NCBI GenBank assembly: GCA_944321085.1
Contig: CALUJY010000011.1
Span: 1 to 64,000 of the forward strand
Source: an uncultured Barnesiella sp.
GTDB taxonomy: Bacteria; Bacteroidota; Bacteroidia; Bacteroidales; Barnesiellaceae_A
Direction: 5' to 3'
Length of the DNA stretch: 64,000 nt
The notes under the pieces are model-generated. The model had not been told where the DNA came from and did not search any database. It was given only the letters and a program-made list of their open reading frames with translations. Numbering within the stretch: the first letter of the stretch is position 1; each line of letters begins with the position of its first letter. This document shows positions 26,386 through 34,632 of this stretch, in pieces. The translations under genes and the position numbers were made by a program.

Positions 26386-27474
26386 TTATTTACTCCGTTT
26401 ACATTGCATGATGCTGTGTCCCATGCCCAGCCCGTCGTGTATCTGTTCTATTTCCAGTCCGGCAAGGGTTACGCAATGTGCCATGTCGTCGCTGTGGTAC
26501 ATCTTGCTGTTGCCGTTGGCAAGAGCTGTGAAATAGATACTTGTCTGAGTGAGGCAGTAGGCTGCTGTCTCGAAGTGTTGTCTATCCCAAAACGTCTCCA
26601 TGATGTAGAGGCGCGAGTGCTCGTCCATTGCTGCGGCAGCCCGTTGCAAGATGCTTGTCACCTCTTCTTCCGAGAAGCAATCGAGGAATTGGCTCATCCA
26701 TATAGCGTCGAAGGTTGCCGGAAATTTTGTATTGGGGTCAAGCAGGTTGGCGCCATAGCCATGTATGCGTTCGCATCCTACCGAGCCATCGACAGCTTGT
26801 CGCATCAGCTCCAATTGTTGGGGAAGGTCAACGATGGTCACCTCTACCTCCGGGTCGTATGTTACGCATTGTTGTGCCCAACGACCAGTGTTGCCGCCTA
26901 CGTCGAGCAGTGTACGGGGATGGTTGGCAAATACGATTTGCAATGCTTGCGGGAAAGAGCAGTCGGAATAGAAGTGGTCGAAGCCGAACCAACTGCGTTG
27001 TACCTGTTCGGGAAGTTGCGACAGCCCTTCGTAAATGGTATTCCAGTCGCCGAAAACTTTCAATCCCTCGCATTTGCCGTTGAGGAGCGACTCTTCGAGA
27101 TAGAAAAGCCCTTTATAGTTGACGTCGTGGTTGAAGTCCATGTTTATGCGCGTCATCTTGTCGGTGAGCAAGAACCAACCGGTCTTTGACAAGTACCATC
27201 GTTCGTCATGGAAAAGAACCGTACCGATGGTGAGCGAAGCCTCTAAAAGTACCTGCACGGCATAGTGCGAGAGTTGGGTGGCGTCGATAATTTCTTCCAT
27301 TGTCATCCCATTGCGATGGTTGCGCAGCAGGTCTAAGATACCGAACTTTATCATGAGCCTCGATACCTGAAAGACTACCGGGGCAAAGGCTATCTCTTCG
27401 GCGGCTCGTTGCGCTTCCTGCGCACTGAGCCGTTCGTGCGAATATCGCTCTTGAAGGGGTTCAAACATTTTCAT
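26386..27474 (-). CDS. SAM-dependent O-methyltransferase (dimerising plant-type fold)
   Basis: 362 residues. The N-terminal ~100 residues form a winged-helix dimerisation region (VSRLMIKFGILDLLRNHRNGMTMEEIIDAT). The C-terminal SAM fold has LLDVGGNTGRWA near residues 180-190. The layout is that of O-methyltransferases acting on phenols and other small aromatic compounds. The most natural substrate here is the phenolic head of the polyene, giving a methoxy group, although methylation of a precursor is also possible. The ATG at 27474 overlaps the acyltransferase stop (ATGA). The longer ORF start adds 18 residues within the neighbouring gene. Confidence 0.75.
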   Translation of the reverse strand: MKMFEPLQERYSHERLSAQEAQRAAEEIAFAPVVFQVSRLMIKFGILDLLRNHRNGMTMEEIIDATQLSHYAVQVLLEASLTIGTVLFHDERWYLSKTGWFLLTDKMTRINMDFNHDVNYKGLFYLEESLLNGKCEGLKVFGDWNTIYEGLSQLPEQVQRSWFGFDHFYSDCSFPQALQIVFANHPRTLLDVGGNTGRWAQQCVTYDPEVEVTIVDLPQQLELMRQAVDGSVGCERIHGYGANLLDPNTKFPATFDAIWMSQFLDCFSEEEVTSILQRAAAAMDEHSRLYIMETFWDRQHFETAAYCLTQTSIYFTALANGNSKMYHSDDMAHCVTLAGLEIEQIHDGLGMGHSIMQCKRSK

Positions 27475-28403
27475 TGCTCTCTGTATTTCTTTTTTTGAGC
27501 TTCGCTGTCGGTTGTCGGCACTGCCCAAAAGTCATAATAATTAAACCATTGTTCAGGGTATCTTTTCACTATCTCTTCCAAGTCTTTCACATAAGCATCG
27601 AGCAGGATTTGTTCGCCATGCTCGCCCCGTTTGTATTTGCGTGGTTCTACGATAGTGAAATGGAAGCGATATTGTCGGCCTTTCTCTCTCATGGCAAAGT
27701 AGAAAACGACGGGTACTTTCATGCGTGAAGCTATAATGAAAGGCCCTGCCGGGAAAGGCGCCTTATTGCCGAGGAAATCGGCATAGAGCAGTTTCTCTTC
27801 GTTGACGTATCGGTCGCCTTGAAAGCAGACATATTCGTGCCGTTGCAGGGCGTCGTTGATGAGGAATACATGCGACAGAGAGTCGTGGTTGACGGCTATC
27901 ATTTTGTATTCGCTGGCAATGCTTTTGTTCTCTTCCATCAGTTCCTTGATGGCTCGGTACTCGGCATCGTATAATACAATGTGCATCTTCTTCCCGTATT
28001 CACCGAAGAAAGGTGCTCCCGTCTCCCAGTTGCCTACGTGCGCGCCTATCAGTACCACACCGCTTTCTCCGTCGAGGAGCTGTCGGAAAGGTTCGTAATT
28101 CTCGAATTGAAAATTATATCGCGCTGCCATACCGTTGAGGATAGCCATTTTGTCTATCAGTATTTGTCCCATACGGTAGAAGTTGCGGCACATAAGTCTC
28201 CATGCCTTGCCAGCACTGTATCCCAAACCTTTGCGGGCGTATGAGATGATGGCTGCTGCTGGTTTACGGGCGAAGAGGATGAAATACCCCGCTACAAAAT
28301 AGAGAAAGGCATACGCAGCACCTATGCCAAGGTGCTTGATGAGGCCTATGAAAAATAGATACCCCCATCGGTTGCCACGCGTCTTACCTTTCCATCGGGG
28401 CAT
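27471..28403 (-). CDS. LpxL/HtrB-like lysophospholipid acyltransferase
   Basis: 310 residues with one N-terminal hydrophobic helix (~15-45) and the HX4E active site GAHVGNWE (His122, Glu127). Relatives add acyl chains from acyl-ACP to lipid A or other lipids in the inner membrane. In APE clusters such a protein probably transfers the polyene or a fatty acyl chain to the lipid anchor. It lies 6 bases after the ACP gene, which could supply its acyl donor. Confidence 0.85.
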   Translation of the reverse strand: MPRWKGKTRGNRWGYLFFIGLIKHLGIGAAYAFLYFVAGYFILFARKPAAAIISYARKGLGYSAGKAWRLMCRNFYRMGQILIDKMAILNGMAARYNFQFENYEPFRQLLDGESGVVLIGAHVGNWETGAPFFGEYGKKMHIVLYDAEYRAIKELMEENKSIASEYKMIAVNHDSLSHVFLINDALQRHEYVCFQGDRYVNEEKLLYADFLGNKAPFPAGPFIIASRMKVPVVFYFAMREKGRQYRFHFTIVEPRKYKRGEHGEQILLDAYVKDLEEIVKRYPEQWFNYYDFWAVPTTDSEAQKKKYREQ

Positions 28404-28409
28404 GGCGTA

Positions 28410-28661
28410 TCAAGCCGCTCCTCCTTGGCGGGAGAGTATCATGTTGTAAAAATCGCCGAAAGTCTTTACGCCTACGAAGTCTTGCCCAGTCACGGTAAAG
28501 CCGAAGTTTTTCTCTATGAGCACAACGATGTCAACCATGTCGAGGCTGTCGAGTTCGAGAGTCTCCATCAGTGGTGCATTGGGGCGAATCTGGTTTATAT
28601 CAACTTCAAATTCGTCGGCAAGTACTGCTCTTATCTGTTCTATTGTCTCTTCTTGTGTCAT
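28410..28661 (-). CDS. Acyl carrier protein (second of two in the APE operon)
   Basis: 83 residues with the attachment Ser39 in LELDSLDMVD. It differs from the other operon ACP (GLDSIDAL), which suggests a division of labour, for example one for the aryl starter/polyene and one for the anchor acyl chain. It sits between a ketosynthase gene (25 bases) and an acyltransferase gene (6 bases). Confidence 0.9.
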   Translation of the reverse strand: MTQEETIEQIRAVLADEFEVDINQIRPNAPLMETLELDSLDMVDIVVLIEKNFGFTVTGQDFVGVKTFGDFYNMILSRQGGAA

Positions 28662-28686
28662 GAATATGGTTCGTTGGTAATATTAT

Positions 28687-29913
28687 TTATTTCTTTAATT
28701 TGCCGATGATGAGCGACGAGTTGGTGCCGCCGAAACCGAACGAGTTGGATAAGAAACGGTCGTACTCCAACTCTACCCTTTGCGTGGGGATGTTCAGCAG
28801 CGATGTGACTTCATCACCCTCGGTATAGTTGAGACTGGGGGCTATGAAGTGATTGTTCATCATCAGGAGCGAGTATATCACTTCGCTGGTACCTGCCATC
28901 CACATTTCGTGTCCGGTTTGTCCTTTGGTGGATGTCACGTAGGGTCGGGTGTCACCGAATACTTCGGTGATGGCACGCGCTTCGTTTTCATCGCCTACCG
29001 GTGTAGATGTGGCATGAGCGTTGATATAAGGAATGTCGGCAGCTTGCAGCCCGGCATCGTTCAGAGCCATGCGCAACGAGCGGGCAGGACCGTCGACGTT
29101 GGGTACCGATATATGGTTGCCGTTTGAGGAGAAGCCATATCCCTCTATCTCGGCAATGATATGTGCGCCGCGAGCCACGGCCGATTCGTAGCTCTCTATG
29201 ATGACTGTGGCGCCACCTCCGCTGGGGATAAGTCCGTCGCGCTCTTTGTCGAAGGGACGCGAGGCGGTAGTTGGGTCGTCGGCTCGTTTCGAGAAGGCTC
29301 CCAAACCGTCGAAAGCTCCTACTGCATAGGGGTTTACTTCTTGTGCTCCGCCGCAGATGATGCACTCTTGCAACCCGTCGCGGATGAGCAGGTAGCCCAA
29401 TCCTATGGCATGTGAGCCGCTGGCGCATGCTCCCGATATGGTGAGATTGATGCCACGCAACTTGAAGATGGTAGAGAGTGTCATGGTGATGGTGGAGTTC
29501 ATGGCTTTGAATATGGCGCTCGACCCTACCAAGGCAGTGTTGTGCTTCTCACGCATGATGTCTACACCCTCTATGACAGCGGCCGCGCTGCTGTCGTTAC
29601 CATAGAGAATACCTACTTCGTTCTTCTCTAAGAAATCTTCATCGATTCCGGCTTCTTGCAATGCTTCGATAGTTGCCATATAGGCATATTCTCCCTCTTC
29701 TGCCAAATAGTGGCGGCTGCGGCGGTCTAAAAGTTTTTTCAGCTCTGGGCGTGGTACAATGCCTGTAAGCGGAGAGGCGAAGCCCATCTCTGTGCGGCGG
29801 GCATCGATTCCTATACCCGAGCGGCTGTTGAAGAGCGATTCTTTCACCTCCTCTTTATTTGTTCCTATACATGAGTAGATACCCATGCCCGTTATGACAA
29901 CTCTTCTTTTCAT
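28687..29913 (-). CDS. Beta-ketoacyl-ACP synthase, FabB/FabF-like (third ketosynthase)
   Basis: 408 residues with Cys163 (SGACASGSHA) and both catalytic His residues (YINAHATSTPVGD and TKGQTGHEMWMAG). It looks like a KAS I/II enzyme and could start or lengthen the chain, the role suggested for ApeR. The ATG at 29913 begins the canonical MKRRVVITGMG. A longer in-frame start adds 36 residues overlapping the fabG-like gene. Confidence 0.9.
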   Translation of the reverse strand: MKRRVVITGMGIYSCIGTNKEEVKESLFNSRSGIGIDARRTEMGFASPLTGIVPRPELKKLLDRRSRHYLAEEGEYAYMATIEALQEAGIDEDFLEKNEVGILYGNDSSAAAVIEGVDIMREKHNTALVGSSAIFKAMNSTITMTLSTIFKLRGINLTISGACASGSHAIGLGYLLIRDGLQECIICGGAQEVNPYAVGAFDGLGAFSKRADDPTTASRPFDKERDGLIPSGGGATVIIESYESAVARGAHIIAEIEGYGFSSNGNHISVPNVDGPARSLRMALNDAGLQAADIPYINAHATSTPVGDENEARAITEVFGDTRPYVTSTKGQTGHEMWMAGTSEVIYSLLMMNNHFIAPSLNYTEGDEVTSLLNIPTQRVELEYDRFLSNSFGFGGTNSSLIIGKLKK

Positions 29914-29941
29914 TATCTTCTCTCTTGTTAATGTATGGCGG

Positions 29942-30670
29942 TTATGTATATAGCCCGCCGTTGATGGAGATAACCTCTCCCGTGATATATGCTGCGGCAT
30001 CCGAGATGAGGAATGCTGCAAGGTCGGCCACCTCTTCGGGACGGCCGAAACGTCCTATGGGGATATTCTTTTTCAGTTCTTTCTCATCCAAGTCGGCCGT
30101 CATATCGGTGGCGATAAAGCCCGGAGCGATGGCGTTGACGGTGACTTGCTTTTTGCCGACTTCTTGCGCAAGCGCCTTTGTGGCGGCGATAATAGCGCCT
30201 TTGGCTGCCGAGTAGTTGGTTTGTCCGGGCAACCCTTTGATACCCGAGAGGGAGACGATGTTGACGATGCGGCCGTGCTTGTGTGTGAGCATCCCTTTGA
30301 GCACGGCTTGCGTAGCCGTAAAAAATCCCTCGGTTGTGGTATCGAGCACGCTGCTCCACTCGTCGTGTGTCATCCACATGAGCAGGTTGTCGCGGCGTAT
30401 ACCGGCGTTGTTGACGAGTACTTCGATGTAGTCGTCGGGGTGTGCTTGTTGCCACTCTGCAATGCTGGCGGCAAAAGCCTTATGGTCGGCGACGTCGCAA
30501 CGTAACAGATACCCCTCACTGCCTGCTTCGCGTACCGCTTGCAGCGTAGCCTGCGCTTCGGTGTCGTTGCTGCGGTAGTTGATTATGATTGCATAACCCT
30601 CATGCGCCAGCCTGATAGCGATGGCTCGTCCTATGCCGCGTGCGGCGCCGGTGATAAGAGCATGTTTCAT
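29942..30670 (-). CDS. 3-oxoacyl-ACP reductase, FabG/SDR family (ApeQ role)
   Basis: 242 residues. It has the NADPH-binding TGAARGIG near the start, NNAG at ~87-90 and the catalytic Ser140, Tyr153 and Lys157 (SLSG...YSAAK). It reduces each 3-ketoacyl-ACP to the 3-hydroxy form before the dehydratases act. The start overlaps the ammonia-lyase stop by 4 bases and it ends 28 bases before the third ketosynthase gene. Confidence 0.9.
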   Translation of the reverse strand: MKHALITGAARGIGRAIAIRLAHEGYAIIINYRSNDTEAQATLQAVREAGSEGYLLRCDVADHKAFAASIAEWQQAHPDDYIEVLVNNAGIRRDNLLMWMTHDEWSSVLDTTTEGFFTATQAVLKGMLTHKHGRIVNIVSLSGIKGLPGQTNYSAAKGAIIAATKALAQEVGKKQVTVNAIAPGFIATDMTADLDEKELKKNIPIGRFGRPEEVADLAAFLISDAAAYITGEVISINGGLYT

Positions 30671-32211
30671 ATAGCGAGGTCTTTGAGGTCTATCTCTTTC
30701 AAATATTCGATGACGCCGGCCACAGCGGGATACAATACCTTATCGTCCGTGAATGCGGGGAATATGTTGCGTACCTCATTGTAGATACGTCGTGTGGCGG
30801 GCGAGAGCTTGTCGGCAATATCGAGGCAATCTACCGCCTGTGCCATTCCCATGTATAGTACCGAAAGAACTTGGAAACTGTTGTCTACGACGCGTCGGGC
30901 TATCAGTGCCGAGTTGGTACCCATGCTTACGATGTCTTGGTTATCGTTATTATTGGGTATGCTGTGGACATACATGGGGTTTGAGAGCGTCTGACACTCG
31001 GCGGTGGTCGATGTGGCAAGGAATTGCGAGGCTTGCAGTCCGTAGTTGAGTCCCAACGTACCCATGTTGACAAAGGGAGGCAGTATGCCGTTGATGCGGT
31101 CGTGGAAGAGGTAGTTGGCTTGTCGTTCGCACAGCATGGTGAGCTTGGTAATGGCAATTTTCAGTTTGTCCATTTCGAACGATATATAGTCGCCGTGGAA
31201 GTTTCCGCCGTGATATACTGTACCGTGGTCGGCATCGACGATGGGGTTGTCGCAGGCCGAATTTACTTCGTCGACAAGTATCTGTTCACAGTTGGCAAGC
31301 GTGTCGAATACCGGCCCCAACACCTGTGGCACGCAACGCAGCGAGTAATAAGGCTGTACTTTGTGCTCGAATATTTTCTCTTCGTGGCGTTGGTCGTAGA
31401 GCTCGGCTTGGCGGTTGCGCAGGCTGTGGCTGCCGTGGCTGATGTTACGCATGGCGGCAGCAACGGCGCGTTGTCCGCGGTGCAGCTTGGTGGCATTGAG
31501 TTCCTTCGATTGGAAATCGTCGTACGACGAGGCTATTTCGTTCATCATGACGGCTGCAACGGTAGCCCAATGAAGTAGCTTTTTGGCATAAATGAGGTTT
31601 ACAAGACCTATACCTGTCATTACCGATGTGCCGTTCGATACCGACAGACCTTCGCGTATGTGCATCTTGAAAGGTTGCAATCCCAGCTCTTTCAGTACTT
31701 CGTCGGTGGGGCGTTTCTCTCCGCGATAGAAGACATCGCCTTCGCCGATGAGGGCGAGTGCCATGTGAGCAAGTTGCACAAGGTCGCCGCTGGCTCCTAC
31801 GCTGCCGTGCTCGGGAATGTATGGATATATGTCGTTGTTGATGAATTGCACCAACAGGTCGGTAAGCTCGCGGTGTACGCCCGACTTACCCTGCAAGAAG
31901 GTATAAAGGCGGGCTACCATGGCAGCTTTGACATAAGGAGCTGCCAACGGTTCGCCTGCACCGGTAGAGTGGCTGCGTATGATGTTGTATTGCAGGGCTG
32001 TGAGGCTGTCGTTGTCGATGCGGTATTGCGCCATAGGACCGAAGCCTGTGTTGATGCCGTATATGACTTTGTCGCGCGAGAATGTAGCAAGAAAGTCATA
32101 ACTGTCGTCGATGGCTTTTTGTTGTTGGGGTGTGATGGTGACGGGTACACCGTGGAAAATTATGTCGTTCAGCTCGCTCAGCTCTATTTTTTTGCTGTTG
32201 TCGCTTTTCAT
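30667..32211 (-). CDS. Aromatic amino acid ammonia-lyase, tyrosine ammonia-lyase-like
   Basis: 514 residues of the HAL/PAL/TAL family. The MIO cofactor forms from Ala140-Ser141-Gly142 in GSVGASGDLVQLAHM. The catalytic Tyr51 lies in YGINTGFGP. At the selectivity position it has Arg-Ser80-His81 (YNIIRSHSTG), like histidine lyases. As I recall, the same context (GFGPMAQYRI..YN(L/I)IRSHS, NPMYVHSIPNNNDNQDIVSMGTNSA) occurs in the well-studied tyrosine lyase of Flavobacterium johnsoniae, so tyrosine is the best guess. It would make 4-coumarate, the aryl starter of the polyene. It is the first gene of the operon and follows a consensus promoter. Confidence 0.85.
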   Translation of the reverse strand: MKSDNSKKIELSELNDIIFHGVPVTITPQQQKAIDDSYDFLATFSRDKVIYGINTGFGPMAQYRIDNDSLTALQYNIIRSHSTGAGEPLAAPYVKAAMVARLYTFLQGKSGVHRELTDLLVQFINNDIYPYIPEHGSVGASGDLVQLAHMALALIGEGDVFYRGEKRPTDEVLKELGLQPFKMHIREGLSVSNGTSVMTGIGLVNLIYAKKLLHWATVAAVMMNEIASSYDDFQSKELNATKLHRGQRAVAAAMRNISHGSHSLRNRQAELYDQRHEEKIFEHKVQPYYSLRCVPQVLGPVFDTLANCEQILVDEVNSACDNPIVDADHGTVYHGGNFHGDYISFEMDKLKIAITKLTMLCERQANYLFHDRINGILPPFVNMGTLGLNYGLQASQFLATSTTAECQTLSNPMYVHSIPNNNDNQDIVSMGTNSALIARRVVDNSFQVLSVLYMGMAQAVDCLDIADKLSPATRRIYNEVRNIFPAFTDDKVLYPAVAGVIEYLKEIDLKDLAI

Positions 32212-32291
32212 GATGCGTCTGATATTCTTTCTTGTTTGTTGTTTTTTCGATAGTTTGACGGCAAGAGGAATGCCTTACTGTTTTTACGCCG

Positions 32292-32323
32292 CAAAATTAC
32301 TCTTTATATCGGGTAAAAACAAG
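32292..32323 (-). promoter_or_regulatory. Promoter of the 21-gene APE operon
   Basis: On the minus strand: CTTG (32320-32323; consensus TTTG), 20 bases, TAATTTTG (32292-32299). Expected transcription start is near 32285, leaving a leader of about 75 bases before the ammonia-lyase ATG at 32211. No other convincing promoter interrupts the operon, because later genes overlap or are spaced by at most 28 bases. The 270-bp gap 32212-32481 contains this promoter and the terminator at 32425-32457 and nothing else I recognise. Confidence 0.65.
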
Positions 32324-32424
32324 TTTATTTCAGCTTATTTCTCGATGGTTTTATGACAGATTGATGGATTTTGCTGCCGAAAAACGGATTATAGGAACTT
32401 ACAGGTCAGATGATATTTATAAAC

Positions 32425-32457
32425 GAGGGAAAGAAAGCAAGACACTCTCTTTCCCTC
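32425..32457 (-). terminator. Terminator of the gene at 32482-33063
   Basis: A 10-bp perfect stem (32425-32434 with 32448-32457) with a 13-base loop, followed on the minus strand by a T/A-rich stretch. It separates the unknown gene from the APE promoter. Confidence 0.7.
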
Positions 32458-32481
32458 ATGGCAGTGTGACGAAATGTGTGC

Positions 32482-33063
32482 CTATTTTTTCATGACATAT
32501 TTCTTCTTGACAAGCCATTTGCCTGTTTTATTGCCGAGATTATCGAAAGCTACGGCTTTGGTTTGCTCCATGACATACATCGTTGCCGATTTACTCTCGT
32601 CAACGGCTATCACGGCCATTACTTCACCGGTGGTGGTATCTATTACGCGGATGGTGGCGTCGATAAGAGTTCCTCTCGACACAAAGCCTACACCGGCGAA
32701 CCCGAGGTCGATTTTGTCGATGTTGAATGTGAATTTGTAACGTGCCGTATTGCTGACTTCAACGCGAGAACGTTTACCCAGCGAGCCACTGAAACTTTTA
32801 CCTAACATTTCGAGAGCCGTAGCGCGGTCTTGCTCATACCACAGACGCTTAAACTCTTCGGGGTCTTCTTTTTCGGGCAGTTTGCTGTCAACGTACTCTG
32901 CTTCGGTCATTTCGCCCATCATGGTGTTGTCCCATGTGAGACTTACTTGTAGTTCGGTAACATCTTTGAGAAAATTCAGGTCACCTTCCACAACGGTAAA
33001 TTTTTGTGCGTTTGCCACGCAAGCAAGAGCGGTAGCTGTGAGAATTACCAATAGTTTTTTCAT
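32482..33063 (-). CDS. Exported protein of unknown function
   Basis: 193 residues. A signal peptide is clear (cleavage after ~19, CVANAQ), typical of Bacteroidota periplasmic or surface proteins that begin with Gln. The mature part has a charged stretch around residues 50-75 (AEYVDSKLPEKEDPEEFKRLWYEQ) and then beta-rich sequence resembling the small Bacteroidales proteins that carry DUF4468-like or FKBP-less folds. I do not recognise a family with certainty and assign no function. It has its own terminator and a possible promoter box, so it is probably not part of the APE operon just downstream. Confidence 0.7.
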   Translation of the reverse strand: MKKLLVILTATALACVANAQKFTVVEGDLNFLKDVTELQVSLTWDNTMMGEMTEAEYVDSKLPEKEDPEEFKRLWYEQDRATALEMLGKSFSGSLGKRSRVEVSNTARYKFTFNIDKIDLGFAGVGFVSRGTLIDATIRVIDTTTGEVMAVIAVDESKSATMYVMEQTKAVAFDNLGNKTGKWLVKKKYVMKK

Positions 33064-33167
33064 ATAGATTATGTTTTTTATGTAATGAATGCCTTATGAT
33101 TTCTCTTTCTTGTTTTCGGTTTTATGGAATTTTATATTGGCTTTATTGTTTCATTCGTTCATAAATA

Positions 33168-33175
33168 CAAAGATA
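33168..33175 (-). promoter_or_regulatory. Possible -7 box for the gene at 32482-33063
   Basis: TATCTTTG on the minus strand matches TAnnTTTG. No TTTG is found at the -33 distance. The leader would be about 95 bases. The rest of 33064-33359 is AT-rich and carries the cinA terminator. Confidence 0.35.
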
Positions 33176-33280
33176 TATAAAAATGATTTATATTTCGAGT
33201 TTATTATTTTAATTTTCCAAAAAATGTAATTAGCATTTTAATAAGATATGTCTTGCCGGTAGTGTGCAGGTAAAAAATAT

Positions 33281-33319
33281 TTATACCCTTTGCATCCATT
33301 GCATGGAAAAAGGGTATAA
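33281..33319 (-). terminator. Terminator of the tsaD-cinA unit
   Basis: An 11-bp perfect stem (33281-33291 with 33309-33319). Its loop holds a second short inverted repeat (CCAT/ATGG). A run of T follows on the minus strand (AAATATTTTTTAC). Confidence 0.75.
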
Positions 33320-33359
33320 GTTGTTTATTATAAGAAGTGTCAGAAAAAATATGGCGGCG

Positions 33360-34601
33360 TCAATGGTTTATCAGCTCTATGAGCATAAGCAGCGCGCGTT
33401 GTGTGGCGCGTTCTATTACGTAGTGGCGCGAGCCGCCGAATTGGCAACATTCTGTGACGGTGGTATCGCCGCAACGGGCAGCTATCCATACGGTTCCTAC
33501 CGGTTTTTCGGGCGTACCGCCGTCAGGTCCTGCAATGCCCGATGTGGCTATGGAACACGTCGTACCCATGAGTTGTTGCACGCCGCGAGCCATGAGTTCT
33601 ACCGTAGGTTGGCTTACAGCACCGTGCTGTTGCAATACTTCGGCGGGTACGTGCAGCACATTTTGCTTTATTTCGTTTGAGTAGGCTACTACCGAGCCGG
33701 TGAAGTAGCGTGAGCTGCCGGCTACATCGGTTATTTCGTGAGCGATGTTGCCGCCTGTACAGCTCTCGGCGGTGGCAAGGGTATATTGATGTTGTAATAG
33801 TTGCATACCCAAAGCTCCGGCAATGGTGTGGTCGCCGTCGGCAAAGATGTCGTTGCCTAATATTTCGTGTAGTTTGTCTGTTTGGGCATCGACAAGGGAG
33901 GCTAGGAGCGTTTCGTCGTCGCCGCGGGCTGTGAGTCGGAGACGCACCATGCCCGGGGTGGGCAGGTAGGCGAGTTTGATGCGGTCGGGTAGCTGCCGTT
34001 CGAAATCTTGCAATCGTTCCGATAGTCCCGACTCGGTGTTGTGATACACCAACAACGTGCGGTGCAGTATGGTATCGTGGTCGCCGAAGTGTCGGCGCAG
34101 GCGCGGAATAACTTCGCCTTTCATGGCTACACGCATTTCGTGTGGTACGCCGGGCATGGATACGAGTACTTTTCCGTCTTTCTCGAACCACATGACGGGT
34201 GCTGTACCTACGGGGTTGGGTATGACCGTGCATACGTCGGGTACGTCGGCTTGATGTCGGGTCGATTCGTTCATTTTCAGTCCGCGACCGGCAAAGTAGC
34301 GTTCTACTTGCTTGTAGACCGATTCGTCGAACCGCATTTTACCGCCGAAATAGCGGCAAAGTACGGGTTTGGTTATATCGTCTGAGGTTGGGCCTAAACC
34401 TCCCGTCATCAGTACGGCATCGACATGGTTCAATGCACTCTCTATGGCTTCGGTGATGGCCTGCGCTTCGTCGCGGACGGTGACAACGCGGCATACGTCC
34501 CAACCCACATGATTCAGTTCGGCGGCCATCCAAGCCGAATTGGTATCGATGACCTGCCCTATAAGTAATTCGTCGCCAATGACGATGATTTCTGTTTTCA
34601 T
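33360..34601 (-). CDS. cinA: CinA family protein (MoCF-like domain plus nicotinamide-nucleotide amidase)
   Basis: 413 residues. The N-terminal half is a molybdopterin-binding-like domain (GDELLIGQVIDTNS, MTGGLGPTSDD). The C-terminal ~155 residues are the CinA/PncC deamidase domain (TAESCTGGNIA, YSNEIKQNVL, TSGIAGPDGGTPEKPVGTVWIA). The family recycles pyridine nucleotides by deamidating nicotinamide mononucleotide, and the N-terminal domain can have ADP-ribose pyrophosphatase activity. It follows tsaD by 31 bases and is probably co-transcribed with it. Confidence 0.93.
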   Translation of the reverse strand: MKTEIIVIGDELLIGQVIDTNSAWMAAELNHVGWDVCRVVTVRDEAQAITEAIESALNHVDAVLMTGGLGPTSDDITKPVLCRYFGGKMRFDESVYKQVERYFAGRGLKMNESTRHQADVPDVCTVIPNPVGTAPVMWFEKDGKVLVSMPGVPHEMRVAMKGEVIPRLRRHFGDHDTILHRTLLVYHNTESGLSERLQDFERQLPDRIKLAYLPTPGMVRLRLTARGDDETLLASLVDAQTDKLHEILGNDIFADGDHTIAGALGMQLLQHQYTLATAESCTGGNIAHEITDVAGSSRYFTGSVVAYSNEIKQNVLHVPAEVLQQHGAVSQPTVELMARGVQQLMGTTCSIATSGIAGPDGGTPEKPVGTVWIAARCGDTTVTECCQFGGSRHYVIERATQRALLMLIELINH

Positions 34602-34632
34602 CTGTTGCTGTTTTTCTATGGCGAACGCGAGA

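Noticed and set aside
9682-32211. Many long reading frames on the plus strand opposite the APE operon
   Set aside because: They mirror the codon periodicity of GC-rich minus-strand genes, have no recognisable domains and no promoters, and cross several gene borders.
9682-32211. Flexirubin cluster annotation
   Set aside because: TAL-like enzyme and general layout would fit, but DarA/DarB-type genes are missing in the window and both operon borders are visible.
30667-32211. Catabolic histidine ammonia-lyase (hutH)
   Set aside because: The Ser-His pair is compatible, but no hut genes are near and the sequence context and operon match the TAL-type lyases of pigment clusters.
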